Of a stretch of 64,000 nt of DNA, positions 8,093 to 17,259 are shown piece after piece. The DNA lies in assembly GCF_015354615.1 (NCBI RefSeq), contig NZ_JACAVQ010000001.1, positions 620,001-684,000 on the forward strand, given 5' to 3'. The notes under the pieces were generated by a model, which did not search any database, was not told the origin of the DNA, and saw only the letters and a program-made list of their open reading frames with translations. How positions within the stretch are numbered: the stretch's first letter is position 1; each line of letters begins with the position of its first letter. The DNA comes from Aliidiomarina indica. Its GTDB lineage: Bacteria; Pseudomonadota; Gammaproteobacteria; Enterobacterales; Alteromonadaceae. A program made the position numbers and the translations under genes.

Positions 8093-9764
8093 TATGCACG
8101 GCACCATGACCCGCCTCCCCCGCCATCTAAAACAAGCCGTTGCCGTTTGTTGTTTTGGCTTTGCTTTGAGTGGATGTTCTCCTTCCGAGCACCCGATGGC
8201 CCAAGACGGCTTACTTTATTGTGCTGAAGGCAATCCTGAATCGTTCAACCCGCAATTAGTCACCTCCGGCACCACCCTCGATATGACCGCCGCGCAACTG
8301 TATGATCGGCTGATTGAATACGATGCTGAAGCACAAGATTTTGTCGCCGGCTTAGCGCATGACTGGCACGTCTCAGACGATGGGTTGGTATATCAATTTA
8401 GCCTGCGTGACGATGTTCAGTTTCATACAACCCCCTATTTTACGCCGAATCGGCCATTAACCTCAGAAGATGTGCTGTTTTCTTTCTCGCGCTGGTTTGA
8501 TCGTGAGCATCCGTATCATTTTGTTTCAGGTCGCGGTTATCCGTTCTTTACCAGTTCCGGTGTCCCAAGCTTAATTGAATCCATCGACGCTCCCACGAGC
8601 GATACCTTGGTGATTCGCTTAAAACAACCCGACAGCTCGTTTTTAGCCAATTTAGCGTCTGATTTCGCTATAGTGTTGTCCGCTGAATACGGGGAGCATT
8701 TGCTCGCAGAAGGAACGCCGGAGTTAATTGATCAATACCCAGTGGGCACTGGTCCGTTCAAGTTTGCCGGTTTTCGCAAAGATGTCTATGTGCGTTACTA
8801 CCGTAATGACGAATATTGGCGGTCAGTTCCGCTAATGAAACAATTGGTATTTCGCATCACCCAAAGTGACCACAAGCGCATGTTGATGCTCCTTACTGGC
8901 GATTGCGACATTTCCCCCTATCCCCCAGCCCGCGACGTGGATTGGTTAAAACAGCAAGCCGCTATTGATGTGCAGCAAACGACGAGTCCGAACACTGCGT
9001 TTTGGGCCTTTAATACAACTCGAGAGCCTTTTGATGATCCCTTAGTGCGGCAAGCTTTGGCCCATGCCATTGACCGCGACTCACTGCTCCGTGCCGTTTA
9101 TTTTGGCCATGCGGTGCGCGCCGATTCCATTTTACCCGATTCATCGTGGGCGCATGCACCACAACCCGATGCCTATACGTATGATCCGGAGCGAGCGCGT
9201 CGATTACTTGCCGAAGCCGGTTATCCCAATGGTTTCAGCATGTCAATTTGGGCCTTACCGGTTCAGCGAGCCTATAACCCAAATGCGCGATTGATGGCTG
9301 AACGAATCCAATCTGATCTCGCACGGGTTGGGATTCAAGCGCAAATTGTCACCTACGAGTGGTCGACCTTTCGTCGCCGTCTGGCAGAAGGTGAACACGA
9401 CAGTGTGTTGATAGGATGGTCTGCTGATCATGCTGATCCGGATAATTTCTTCCGACCACTATTGAGCTGTGCTGCAAAAGAAAGTGGCGCGAATCGAGCT
9501 TTGTGGTGTGACCCCATGTTCGATGAATTATTAAATGCAGCGATTCGCAGTACCAATCAATCGGTACGAAGCCATTTCTACCGACAAGCCCAAGAATATT
9601 TAGCGGTTGAGATTCCGTTAGTGCCCATTGCCCACAGCATTCGATTCCAAGCAGTTCGCAATGATTTACAAGGTACCGCACTGTCGCCCTTTGGTGGTGT
9701 CCAGTTGCGCGGTATTTATCGCACTTTGCCGCAGCTTCCGGAATCTGAGGAGTCGCAACCATGA
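8085..9764 (+). CDS. sapA: Peptide ABC transporter substrate-binding lipoprotein SapA
   Basis: SapA is the periplasmic solute-binding part of the Sap peptide importer, linked to resistance to antimicrobial peptides in enteric bacteria. The 559-residue protein begins with a signal peptide ending in the lipobox LSGC, so it should be a lipoprotein, followed by a family-5 binding domain (QLYDRLIEYD, the FKFAGFRKDVY region, DHADPDNFF). Starts at 8085, 8094 or 8106 are all possible; the first overlaps pspF. It is first of five genes in the order sapABCDF, next to pspF as in E. coli. Confidence 0.92.
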   Translation: MINMHGTMTRLPRHLKQAVAVCCFGFALSGCSPSEHPMAQDGLLYCAEGNPESFNPQLVTSGTTLDMTAAQLYDRLIEYDAEAQDFVAGLAHDWHVSDDGLVYQFSLRDDVQFHTTPYFTPNRPLTSEDVLFSFSRWFDREHPYHFVSGRGYPFFTSSGVPSLIESIDAPTSDTLVIRLKQPDSSFLANLASDFAIVLSAEYGEHLLAEGTPELIDQYPVGTGPFKFAGFRKDVYVRYYRNDEYWRSVPLMKQLVFRITQSDHKRMLMLLTGDCDISPYPPARDVDWLKQQAAIDVQQTTSPNTAFWAFNTTREPFDDPLVRQALAHAIDRDSLLRAVYFGHAVRADSILPDSSWAHAPQPDAYTYDPERARRLLAEAGYPNGFSMSIWALPVQRAYNPNARLMAERIQSDLARVGIQAQIVTYEWSTFRRRLAEGEHDSVLIGWSADHADPDNFFRPLLSCAAKESGANRALWCDPMFDELLNAAIRSTNQSVRSHFYRQAQEYLAVEIPLVPIAHSIRFQAVRNDLQGTALSPFGGVQLRGIYRTLPQLPESEESQP

Positions 9765-10789
9765 GTCGCTATCTGCTAAGGCAACTAAGCTTGCTGCTAG
9801 TCACTCTATGGTTACTGACGCTTCTGGCTTTTAGCCTTGGTCATTGGTTTTCCGGTGATTTTATTACCAACACCAGTGGTATTTTCCCAGAAGATATTCG
9901 ATTTGCCGAAACTGCGGAGGCTCGGGCAGCTGAAGCGGGTATCGTGAATCAGTACACAGCCTATCTCGGCCACCTCTTTCGCGGTGACTGGGGACTATCC
10001 TTGTTGGATGGTGAACCTGTATTTGAGCAAATTGCCTTGCGCTTTGGGGCAACGTTAGAAATCGCTCTTATCGCTTTTGTTATCGCGATTGTGTTAGGTA
10101 TTCCTCTCGGTGTCCTTGCCGCCCTTTATTTCCGTAAAGCGGTTGACCACACCATACTCACCATTAGTTTGTCCGGTTATTCCATTCCCGTATTTTGGTT
10201 CGCACAAATCGCTATTCTGATCATAGCGATTCAATGGGGTCTTGTGCCCATAGCCGGACAGATCAATCCGCTTTATGAAATCACCCCACGCAGCGGCTCT
10301 ATAATCCTTGATATTCTTTTGGAACAACCCGAACACATGACCGAGGCGCTTCACAGTGCTTTCCTGCACATGATATTGCCCGTGTGTATTCTTGCCATCA
10401 TGCCCATGATGCTGATTATTCGCCTGATGCGGAACTCGATGCTTGATGTGTTAAGCCAAAACTATATCACCTCGGGTTATGCAAAAGGCCTATCGATCGC
10501 CCGTGTCCTGTGGAATCATGCGCTACCTAATGCGATGCAGCATGTTATGCGGCAAATTGGTGCCTTAATTAGCTTGCTGATCACCAATACCATGATTATC
10601 GAAGTTATCTTCTCGTGGCCTGGGCTTGGCAGCTGGCTTGTTCGCAGTATTTATGAGCGGGATTATCCGGTGATTCAAGGGGGCTTGTTAGTTATCTCTG
10701 CAGTGATCTTGCTGATTACGATAGCACTTAATATCTTTCACGCATGGCGCTATCCGCAAGTAAGGAAGGATTTGTATGGCGCAAACTAA
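9761..10789 (+). CDS. sapB: Peptide ABC transporter permease SapB
   Basis: This is one of two inner-membrane permeases of the Sap importer. The 342 residues show an N-terminal transmembrane helix, a periplasmic segment and a BPD-transporter domain of about five helices with the EAA-type loop (GYAKGLSIARVLWNHALPNA). The ATG overlaps the sapA stop (ATGA), which suggests translational coupling. Confidence 0.93.
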   Translation: MSRYLLRQLSLLLVTLWLLTLLAFSLGHWFSGDFITNTSGIFPEDIRFAETAEARAAEAGIVNQYTAYLGHLFRGDWGLSLLDGEPVFEQIALRFGATLEIALIAFVIAIVLGIPLGVLAALYFRKAVDHTILTISLSGYSIPVFWFAQIAILIIAIQWGLVPIAGQINPLYEITPRSGSIILDILLEQPEHMTEALHSAFLHMILPVCILAIMPMMLIIRLMRNSMLDVLSQNYITSGYAKGLSIARVLWNHALPNAMQHVMRQIGALISLLITNTMIIEVIFSWPGLGSWLVRSIYERDYPVIQGGLLVISAVILLITIALNIFHAWRYPQVRKDLYGAN

Positions 10790-11669
10790 CCTGTATTACG
10801 AAGAGCGCAGCCCAGCCCCGTTGGAAATGGTCTGGCTGGAGTTTAAAAGCAAACCTTTAGCAATGGCCGCGCTGTACATGCTGTTATTTATTAGCGTGCT
10901 GACCCTTATCGGGCCGTTGCTTACCCCCTATGGTGCCAATGAACAGTTTATAGACGCAATCTCATTACCACCCGCTTGGTCAGAATCGGGAAATATCCGG
11001 TTCCTCTTGGGTACCGATGAACTCGGGCGCGATATGGTTACCCGCATCATCTATGGTGCCCGCTATAGCTTTGGGCTGCCTATTTTGGTGGTATTAATCT
11101 CAGCCACCATCGGTATTGCCCTAGGAGCAGCGGCCGCAATGACCGTGGGTGTGAAGAGTTCAACATTAAAACATCTACTTGATGTCTTAATGTCCATTCC
11201 ATCGTTGCTGCTAGCGCTCATTATCGTGGCAATATTAGGCCCCGGACTCAACAATGCGTTAATTGCTATCGGCTTAGTGCTTATTCCTCAGTTTTTGCAC
11301 GTCACCAGAAACGCGGTTCATGATGAGCAGAAACGTGCCTATGTCACGGCAAGTAAGCTCAATGGTGTTAGCCAGTTTTATCTATTGTCCCATGTGATAT
11401 TCCCCAACATTATTAAAGTGCTTGTGGTCCAATTTACCATTGGCCTATCCGTCGCCATCCTCGACATTGCTGCGCTCGGTTTCCTCCGATTGGGTGCGCA
11501 AGCGCCCACCCCAGAATGGGGATCCATGCTGGCACAAAGTTTAGAAGTCGCCTACGTATCCCCATGGATTATGGCGTTACCCGGATTGGCTCTATTTCTT
11601 ACACTAGTCAGTGTAAATCTCGTTGGCGAAACCCTACGAGTCGCTATCAACCGTCAGTTGGAGCGCTAA
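10776..11669 (+). CDS. sapC: Peptide ABC transporter permease SapC
   Basis: The second Sap permease, 297 residues, has an N-terminal helix (about 31-50), a periplasmic loop with GTDELGRDM typical of DppC/OppC/SapC permeases, and five further helices with the cytoplasmic loop AYVTASKLNGVSQFYLLSHV that docks on the ATPases. It overlaps sapB by 14 bases and ends 1 base before sapD. Confidence 0.93.
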   Translation: MAQTNLYYEERSPAPLEMVWLEFKSKPLAMAALYMLLFISVLTLIGPLLTPYGANEQFIDAISLPPAWSESGNIRFLLGTDELGRDMVTRIIYGARYSFGLPILVVLISATIGIALGAAAAMTVGVKSSTLKHLLDVLMSIPSLLLALIIVAILGPGLNNALIAIGLVLIPQFLHVTRNAVHDEQKRAYVTASKLNGVSQFYLLSHVIFPNIIKVLVVQFTIGLSVAILDIAALGFLRLGAQAPTPEWGSMLAQSLEVAYVSPWIMALPGLALFLTLVSVNLVGETLRVAINRQLER

Positions 11670-11670
11670 T

Positions 11671-12663
11671 ATGTTGTTGGATATTCGCAATCTAACCATT
11701 GCCAAAGATACGCCAACGGGTCGGGTGAACGTTCTTGAGCGCGTTAATCTGCAAATAAATGAAGGTGAAATTCACACCTTAGTGGGTGAATCCGGTTCCG
11801 GAAAAAGCCTTATCGCACGTGCCATAATGGGCTTTCTAAGCGATAGTTGGCATATTCAAGCGGATCGATTGTGGTTTGAAGAACACGACCTATTGAACCT
11901 CACAGCCAAGCAGCGACGCGCCATTATCGGTGTCGATATCGCTATGATATTTCAAGATGCGAAGAGCTATTTGGACCCGAATTTGACCATAAGTGAACAG
12001 TTGCAAGAAGCGGTGCTTGATCAAGATTTAACGGGCGGATTCCTAGCGCGGCGCAAGCAACGTAAAGAGCGTGTGGTTCAGCTATTGCATCGGGTGGGCA
12101 TTAAAGAACACAGCAATATGCTCGAGAGTTACCCTCATGAGCTTTCGGAAGGCGCGGCACAAAAGATTATGATTGCCAGTGCTATTGCGCACCGCCCTAA
12201 ACTACTTATTGCCGACGAACCGACAAGCACCATGGAACCGGCTACCCGCCAACAAATATATCGTTTACTTGCGCAATTCCATGCCCGTTACGGTATGTCG
12301 ATCTTATTGATCAGCCAAGATCTTGGCGCGATTATGAAAGAAACTGAACGCTTAACTATGATTTATAGTGGTCAGGTGATGGAATCCGGCAATACCCGAG
12401 AGTTGCTCGATCAACCCCATCATCCGTACACTGAAGCCCTACTGAATACCTCACTTTATCGGCAAGCGCAGCGTCCGCCGCGTTCACGGCTACCTACCCT
12501 CGCGGGCACTGAGCCAAGCATGCAGCATTTGCCGATCGGCTGTCGCCTCGGCCCGCGTTGCGCTTATGCCCGTCCAAAATGTGTACAAACACCAGGCTTC
12601 AGTAAAAAGCGTGACCGTGGTTTTGCCTGTCACTATCCCTTGAACCTAGAGGACGACGCATGA
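11671..12663 (+). CDS. sapD: Peptide ABC transporter ATP-binding protein SapD
   Basis: SapD is one of the two ATPases of the Sap importer. From the ATG at 11671 the product has 330 residues, with Walker A GESGSGKS and Walker B LLIADEPTS. The ABC signature reads LSEGAAQK rather than LSGGQ, which fits the divergent signature of SapD proteins. A C-terminal oligopeptide-transporter extension carries cysteines (RCAYARPKC) of the kind that bind an Fe-S cluster or a metal in DppD-like ATPases. The upstream in-frame start at 11623 would lie within sapC and is rejected. It overlaps sapF by 4 bases. Confidence 0.93.
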   Translation: MLLDIRNLTIAKDTPTGRVNVLERVNLQINEGEIHTLVGESGSGKSLIARAIMGFLSDSWHIQADRLWFEEHDLLNLTAKQRRAIIGVDIAMIFQDAKSYLDPNLTISEQLQEAVLDQDLTGGFLARRKQRKERVVQLLHRVGIKEHSNMLESYPHELSEGAAQKIMIASAIAHRPKLLIADEPTSTMEPATRQQIYRLLAQFHARYGMSILLISQDLGAIMKETERLTMIYSGQVMESGNTRELLDQPHHPYTEALLNTSLYRQAQRPPRSRLPTLAGTEPSMQHLPIGCRLGPRCAYARPKCVQTPGFSKKRDRGFACHYPLNLEDDA

Positions 12664-13433
12664 AGCCTTTACTCGAAGTCCGCGATCTTGCGAAGACCTA
12701 TATCCAGCGTTCAGGCTTGCTAAAGCGCAAGAAAATAGAGGCCTTAAAGCCAACCAGCTTTAATGTTGAAGCAGGCAAAACACTCGCAATTATGGGGGCA
12801 AATGGTTCGGGCAAGTCAACCTTAGCTGGATTGATTTCCGGTGCCATTCAGCCGACCCGGGGCGAAATTATCTTAAATGGACAGCGCTTGCAGGCAGATA
12901 ACTATCGCCAACGTGCGCAACATATTCGCATGGTATTTCAGGATGCCGAGGCGTCACTTAACCCCCATTTAACCATTGGTGATCAACTTGAAGAGCCTTT
13001 GAAATTTAATACAGGGCTCAATCATAATCAGCGGCGAGAGCGCGTCATTCATACCTTACAACAAGTAGGTTTGCTTGCGGAGCACATGGTTTTCTACCCA
13101 CATATGATGTCCACTGGCCAAAAGCAGCGAGTGAGTATTGCCCGGGCCATCATATTAAATCCGCAGCTGTTGGTTGCCGACGAAGCCCTTGCTACGCTTG
13201 ATTCATCGGTGCGTGCGCAAATCATAAATCTGCTGCTTGACCTGCAAAGCGACTTGAAAATGTCCTATGTGTTTATCAGTCAAAGCCCAGAGATTGTGCG
13301 CCACTTAGCAGACGATGTAATTATTATGCAAGATGGTGAAATCTTAGAACACGGTCACGTCGATGATATCTTTAACGCTCCTGAACATCGCTATACGCAA
13401 AGTCTATTGCTCTCGGAGTTAAATCTCTCGTAA
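12660..13433 (+). CDS. sapF: Peptide ABC transporter ATP-binding protein SapF
   Basis: SapF is the second ATPase of the Sap importer, 257 residues. It shows Walker A GANGSGKS, the signature STGQKQR and Walker B LLVADEALATLD, in which the usual DEP is DEA. It ends the sap operon; I see no clear terminator in the 200 bases before putP. Confidence 0.93.
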   Translation: MKPLLEVRDLAKTYIQRSGLLKRKKIEALKPTSFNVEAGKTLAIMGANGSGKSTLAGLISGAIQPTRGEIILNGQRLQADNYRQRAQHIRMVFQDAEASLNPHLTIGDQLEEPLKFNTGLNHNQRRERVIHTLQQVGLLAEHMVFYPHMMSTGQKQRVSIARAIILNPQLLVADEALATLDSSVRAQIINLLLDLQSDLKMSYVFISQSPEIVRHLADDVIIMQDGEILEHGHVDDIFNAPEHRYTQSLLLSELNLS

Positions 13434-13634
13434 TCTGGTCAGGCGATGAGCGCACTCAGATGGACGTATGGCGCAATCAGGAATACTTACCTTGAGGAAA
13501 ACCTGTTGATTTGATAGCGTAAGGCCCGTTTTGCGCGTGTTTACAGTGTTTCAAGCTGCGAGCGCCACGAAGTGCAACAACGATTCGCACGTTTAATAAC
13601 GATAATAAATGCGACACAACACAGGAGTTTTAAT

Positions 13635-15164
13635 GTGGAAACCGGAACAATAATTTCCCTAGTGCTGTACTTTATAGCCATGCTCGGTATTGGCGTTTAT
13701 GGCTATTTCAAATCCACCAGCGACCTTTCCGACTATATGTTAGGTGGACGCCGCTTGGGCCCTGGTGTGACCGCTTTATCGGCAGGTGCCTCGGACATGA
13801 GCGGGTGGATGCTAATGGGTCTTCCAGGCGCCTTTTTTGTGGCCGGTTTTAGTGAGATCTGGATTGCCATCGGCTTGGTCATCGGCGCTTATGTAAACTA
13901 TCGCGTCGTCGCCCCTCGCCTGCGCAGCTACACTTACATTGCCAAAGATTCCATTACTCTACCTGACTACTTTGAAAATCGTTTTGCAGATACCTCGCGC
14001 GCACTCCGCTTGGTTTCCGCTTTAGTGATTATTATCTTCTTTACGCTCTATACAGCCGCTGGCGTGTACGCCGGAGGCACACTATTCCAGAACGCATTCG
14101 GACTTAATTACGAGTACGGCTTATTACTCACTGCAGGTGTGGTCGTCGCCTACACGCTCATTGGTGGCTTCCTTGCGGTAAGTATGACCGACTTTGTGCA
14201 AGGCTGTATTATGTTTATCGCCTTAATCATGGTGCCCATTGCGGCATTATCAATTATGGGTGGCTCGGCGCCAGTGATTGCCGAAGTAACGCAAATTAGC
14301 CCGGCCATGCTCAATCCGTTCTACGGTGCCACAGTACTCGGTGTAATCTCTCTGCTGGCTTGGGGCTTAGGCTACTTTGGCCAACCTCATATTATCGTTC
14401 GTTTTATGGCGATTAAATCCCTAAGCGACTTTAAAATGGCACGCCGGATTGGGATGAGTTGGATGATTATCGCCCTGATCGGCGCCATGTTTACCGGGAT
14501 TATTGGTGCAGCCTATATGGCGACCCACTCTGGTGATCTCGGTCCAGCCGCATATCTGACCGAAAGCGGACAACTTGCGGATAGCGAAACCATCTTTATT
14601 GTGTTGTCGCAAATTCTGTTCCACCCCTTGGTCGGCGGCTTCTTACTTGCAGCAATTTTGGCCGCAATTATGAGTACGATTTCTTCGCAATTGCTAGTGA
14701 CGTCAAGCTCGCTTACACAAGACTTTTATAAAGCCTTCTTGCGCCGTAACGCGTCAGATAAAGAGCAAGTGTTAGCAGGTCGCGTTTCCGTACTTCTGGT
14801 CGCAATTGTTGCAGTGTCGCTATCGCTCAATCCTAGTCAAAACTTGTTATCACAGGTAGGTAATGCCTGGGCTGGCTTCGGTGCTGCCTTTGGTCCATTA
14901 ATTATCTTAAGTTTGTACTGGAAGCGGATGACACGCTGGGGTGCTTTAGCAGGCATGGTTACGGGAACATTCACAGTATTGTTCTGGATCTATGTGCCTA
15001 TTGCCGGTGCCCCACTTTCCACCCATTTATATGAAATGGTGCCTGGGGTAATTATGGCAACCTTGGCGATAATTGTGGTGAGCCGTATCACAGCACAACC
15101 GCAATCGTCCGTTGGCCGTGAGTTTGAAGAAATGGAAGGTGAAATTCAGCAAAACGCAGAATAA
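13635..15164 (+). CDS. putP: Sodium/proline symporter
   Basis: PutP takes up proline with sodium across the inner membrane. It is a sodium:solute symporter family member with about 13 transmembrane helices and the conserved segments SAGASDMSGWMLMGLPGAFF and GYFGQPHI. I chose the GTG at 13635, which has AGGAG seven bases upstream and gives VETGTIISLVLYF, the usual PutP N-terminus, for 509 residues. An upstream ATG at 13572 would add 21 atypical residues. The proline catabolic gene putA is not adjacent. Confidence 0.93.
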   Translation: METGTIISLVLYFIAMLGIGVYGYFKSTSDLSDYMLGGRRLGPGVTALSAGASDMSGWMLMGLPGAFFVAGFSEIWIAIGLVIGAYVNYRVVAPRLRSYTYIAKDSITLPDYFENRFADTSRALRLVSALVIIIFFTLYTAAGVYAGGTLFQNAFGLNYEYGLLLTAGVVVAYTLIGGFLAVSMTDFVQGCIMFIALIMVPIAALSIMGGSAPVIAEVTQISPAMLNPFYGATVLGVISLLAWGLGYFGQPHIIVRFMAIKSLSDFKMARRIGMSWMIIALIGAMFTGIIGAAYMATHSGDLGPAAYLTESGQLADSETIFIVLSQILFHPLVGGFLLAAILAAIMSTISSQLLVTSSSLTQDFYKAFLRRNASDKEQVLAGRVSVLLVAIVAVSLSLNPSQNLLSQVGNAWAGFGAAFGPLIILSLYWKRMTRWGALAGMVTGTFTVLFWIYVPIAGAPLSTHLYEMVPGVIMATLAIIVVSRITAQPQSSVGREFEEMEGEIQQNAE

Positions 15165-15188
15165 ACCTACACAACCATTGTTACGAAG

Positions 15189-15213
15189 AAGGCCCGCTTG
15201 ATGCGGGCCTTTT
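15189..15213 (+). terminator. putP terminator
   Basis: The 9-base stem AAGGCCCGC and GCGGGCCTT encloses TTGAT and is followed by TT. It lies 25 bases past the putP stop, between convergent genes. Confidence 0.85.
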
Positions 15214-15239
15214 CATATAAAAAAAATACCAGTTACGTT

Positions 15240-15773
15240 TTACTGACAACCTCCACAGCATTGCCCCGAACGGGCATGCTCAGAAACAAACAGGACATTG
15301 TTTTCAATCTCAATGTGACTGCGAATGTCTTGAATAAACTCATTCAATTTACCATACAGTGCCTGCCACGTACCGCAGGCACCGGCGGGTAGTGTTAAAT
15401 TGTGGGTTACTGCCAATAACTCGGCAATTGCCGCTTCATGTTCCTCATGCTCACTTTCCATCACAGCAATTGGTCCGCGTGGATACTGCCCATTAAGGAG
15501 CATCGGAAACAGGATTTGTTCCTCTTTTAACATGTGCTGTTCAAGCTCACGTTGTATCCGTTCGAGTAAAAGAAATAAGCCCGATGGACACGCTTCATGA
15601 TCACCGTGGGCTTGTTCAACCTTCGCAGCTAATAGGAGTAACTCTTCCAATTGCAAACGATGAACTTGGTGAAAACGCTCCAAAACATAACTCACCAATT
15701 CTTGATTGCTGCGATTGCGCAACTCCTTTATAGGTTGCTGATCTAACGATATTGTTACGGCTGAGTACTGCAT
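15240..15773 (-). CDS. Hemerythrin-like di-iron protein (RIC/YtfE type) with Cys-rich tail
   Basis: This 177-residue cytoplasmic protein resembles the hemerythrin domain of the RIC family (YtfE, ScdA, DnrN), which repairs Fe-S clusters after NO or oxidative stress. Likely iron ligands are H35 or H38, H80, E84, H109 or H112, H153 and E157. The N-terminal ScdA_N domain of full-length RIC proteins is missing. The C-terminus carries three cysteines (C172, C173, C176 in QCCGGCQ), unusual for the family. Its place at the edge of the nitrate genes, divergent from moeB, fits a role in NO or nitrite stress, but that is inference. Confidence 0.8.
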   Translation of the reverse strand: MQYSAVTISLDQQPIKELRNRSNQELVSYVLERFHQVHRLQLEELLLLAAKVEQAHGDHEACPSGLFLLLERIQRELEQHMLKEEQILFPMLLNGQYPRGPIAVMESEHEEHEAAIAELLAVTHNLTLPAGACGTWQALYGKLNEFIQDIRSHIEIENNVLFVSEHARSGQCCGGCQ

Positions 15774-15867
15774 AGAGGCTCCTCAAAGCAAACGCTGTAG
15801 CGAACGCTTTGCTAGTTAATATGCGCTCAAAGTACTGGCTTGATGCCATAACAACAAGCGGGCATAA

Positions 15868-15878
15868 GGAGTACCCCT
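15868..15878. promoter_or_regulatory. Overlapping NarL-type heptamers between hemerythrin gene and moeB
   Basis: AGGAGTA (15868-15874) and TACCCCT (15872-15878) each match the NarL heptamer TACYYMT or its complement and share three bases. They are not in the 7-2-7 layout, so binding is uncertain. They could serve either divergent gene. Confidence 0.3.
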
Positions 15879-15934
15879 GATGGTACATAGGGGCTCTGTT
15901 TCGTTTGTGATAAGCTTCTACCCACCATAAGTAG

Positions 15935-16729
15935 ATGACTGACAATAGCGCGCCCATGAACAAAAAAGTAAGTACACAACTGCCGCCACTCACAGAGCAA
16001 CAAACGAAACGGTACGCACGTCATATCTTGCTTCCGTCCGTTGACTTTGCCGGGCAAGAGCGTTTACTCGCCGCTCGGGTACTCATCGTTGGTCTTGGAG
16101 GGCTCGGAAACGCGGCAGCCCCCTACCTTGCCGCTGCCGGCGTGGGTACTTTGTACTTAGCAGATGATGATTCTGTTGAATTAAGCAATCTACAACGCCA
16201 AATTACATTTAGAGAATCCGATATCGGTCGATCTAAAGTTGCCGCTGTCGCCGATCAACTACGCGCCCAAAATAGCGATATCCAGATCCATGAAATTCCA
16301 CAACGGGTGGACGCGTCGCTGTTAACTTCTTTACTCGCTGATATCGATCTCGTACTCGATTGTTCTGATAATTTAGCGACGAGAAATCTGATTAATGAAC
16401 TATGCTGTGCACAACAGGTGCCTCTGGTGTCGGGTGCTGCCATTCGGATGGAAGGACAGGTCGTGGTATTGCCCATGACTGTTGATGCGCCCTGTTATCA
16501 GTGTTTTAGTCGTTTATTTGGGGAGCAAGAACTGACCTGCATGAGCGCTGGTGTACTCTCACCAATAGTCGGCGTTATTGGCACTTTGCAAGCATTAGAA
16601 GCGTTAAAACTTTTAATAAATATTGGGCCCAGTGAAAGTGGGCAACTGCACCATTTCGATGGTTTCACCAGCGAGTGGCAGCGATTTGGGTTTAGCAAAG
16701 CCGCCAACTGTCCGGTATGCGCTAAATAG
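15935..16729 (+). CDS. moeB: Molybdopterin-synthase adenylyltransferase
   Basis: MoeB adenylates the C-terminal glycine of MoaD so that it can be loaded with sulfur for molybdopterin synthesis. The 264-residue E1-like protein shows the nucleotide-binding loop GLGGLGNAAAPYLAAAG, the segment DDDSVELSNLQRQ, and two zinc-binding CxxC pairs (CYQC and CPVC). A start at 15956 (MNKK) is possible. ThiF is the main alternative, but the Moco genes nearby and the missing rhodanese domain favour MoeB. It is convergent with the DGC-domain gene, 4 bases apart. Confidence 0.88.
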   Translation: MTDNSAPMNKKVSTQLPPLTEQQTKRYARHILLPSVDFAGQERLLAARVLIVGLGGLGNAAAPYLAAAGVGTLYLADDDSVELSNLQRQITFRESDIGRSKVAAVADQLRAQNSDIQIHEIPQRVDASLLTSLLADIDLVLDCSDNLATRNLINELCCAQQVPLVSGAAIRMEGQVVVLPMTVDAPCYQCFSRLFGEQELTCMSAGVLSPIVGVIGTLQALEALKLLINIGPSESGQLHHFDGFTSEWQRFGFSKAANCPVCAK

Positions 16730-16733
16730 CAGA

Positions 16734-17129
16734 TCAGTCCGGCGACTTCACGCCAAGCTGCTGATAAACATAAGATAGCGCTTGAAAAGTCTCTTGAATC
16801 GAGCAATCTTGGTGGTCTTGTTTCTTTAACCCCATGCGGGTAAGTTCAATGTGCCAGGTAGGCTCAACGCCAACTCGTTTTAAGGAATGTTTCACACAGG
16901 CTAAGGGACAGCCATCCAGGGCAATGATATTGCGCCCGGAACAAGCGGTACGCACGAGCGGGCGTACATTCCCACCGACACCGGCAATACATGACATTTC
17001 TGCAATACCATCGCGGCTTAAACGTACGGCAATATCGTTAGCGAGTTGGGCAACATTGGAGCAACCAGAGCATGAATACACCAGTGGTTTGTCCGATTTA
17101 CTTTCCGATATTTTGATGTTTACCGACAT
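16734..17129 (-). CDS. DGC-domain putative zinc-binding protein, FNR-controlled
   Basis: This 131-residue protein matches the DGC domain, named for a conserved Asp-Gly-Cys motif, seen here as LDGCPLAC (C74, C78). Further cysteines C20, C23, C47 and C63 sit in conserved-looking positions (YSCSGCSN, TACSG), consistent with metal binding. No function is established that I know of; members are often found near nitrogen-oxide or anaerobic genes. A perfect FNR box (17188-17201) and a NarL-like half site lie upstream. Its own monocistronic promoter means it is not simply a passenger of nnrS. Confidence 0.75.
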   Translation of the reverse strand: MSVNIKISESKSDKPLVYSCSGCSNVAQLANDIAVRLSRDGIAEMSCIAGVGGNVRPLVRTACSGRNIIALDGCPLACVKHSLKRVGVEPTWHIELTRMGLKKQDHQDCSIQETFQALSYVYQQLGVKSPD

Positions 17130-17187
17130 GATTCTATCTCGCCCTTAATAACGAGCCCACAGTGTAGCGACTCGTTATAAAGATATT

Positions 17188-17201
17188 TTGATATGCATCA
17201 A
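17188..17201. promoter_or_regulatory. FNR box of the DGC-domain gene
   Basis: TTGATATGCATCAA is a perfect FNR site. Its centre is 65 bases from the start codon at 17129, which fits an activator bound at about -41.5 with a leader of some 24 bases. Confidence 0.85.
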
Positions 17202-17224
17202 TGCCCGTTGAACAAATCTTCAAC

Positions 17225-17240
17225 TACCCACAAAGAGTAG
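17225..17240. promoter_or_regulatory. Imperfect NarL-type site upstream of the DGC-domain gene
   Basis: TACCCACAAAGAGTAG resembles the 7-2-7 palindromes elsewhere in the window, but the right half lacks one G. It lies 38 bases upstream of the FNR box centre, close to the 40-base spacing seen at trhP. Confidence 0.45.
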
Positions 17241-17259
17241 CGAGGATATCTTCCCCTCA

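Noticed and set aside
13504-13517. TTGATTTGATAGCG upstream of putP as an FNR box
   Set aside because: The second half does not match ATCAA, and aerobic proline uptake gives no reason to expect FNR.
15840-15853. Possible FNR box (TTGATGCCATAACA) near the hemerythrin gene
   Set aside because: The left half fits, but the right half matches ATCAA poorly.
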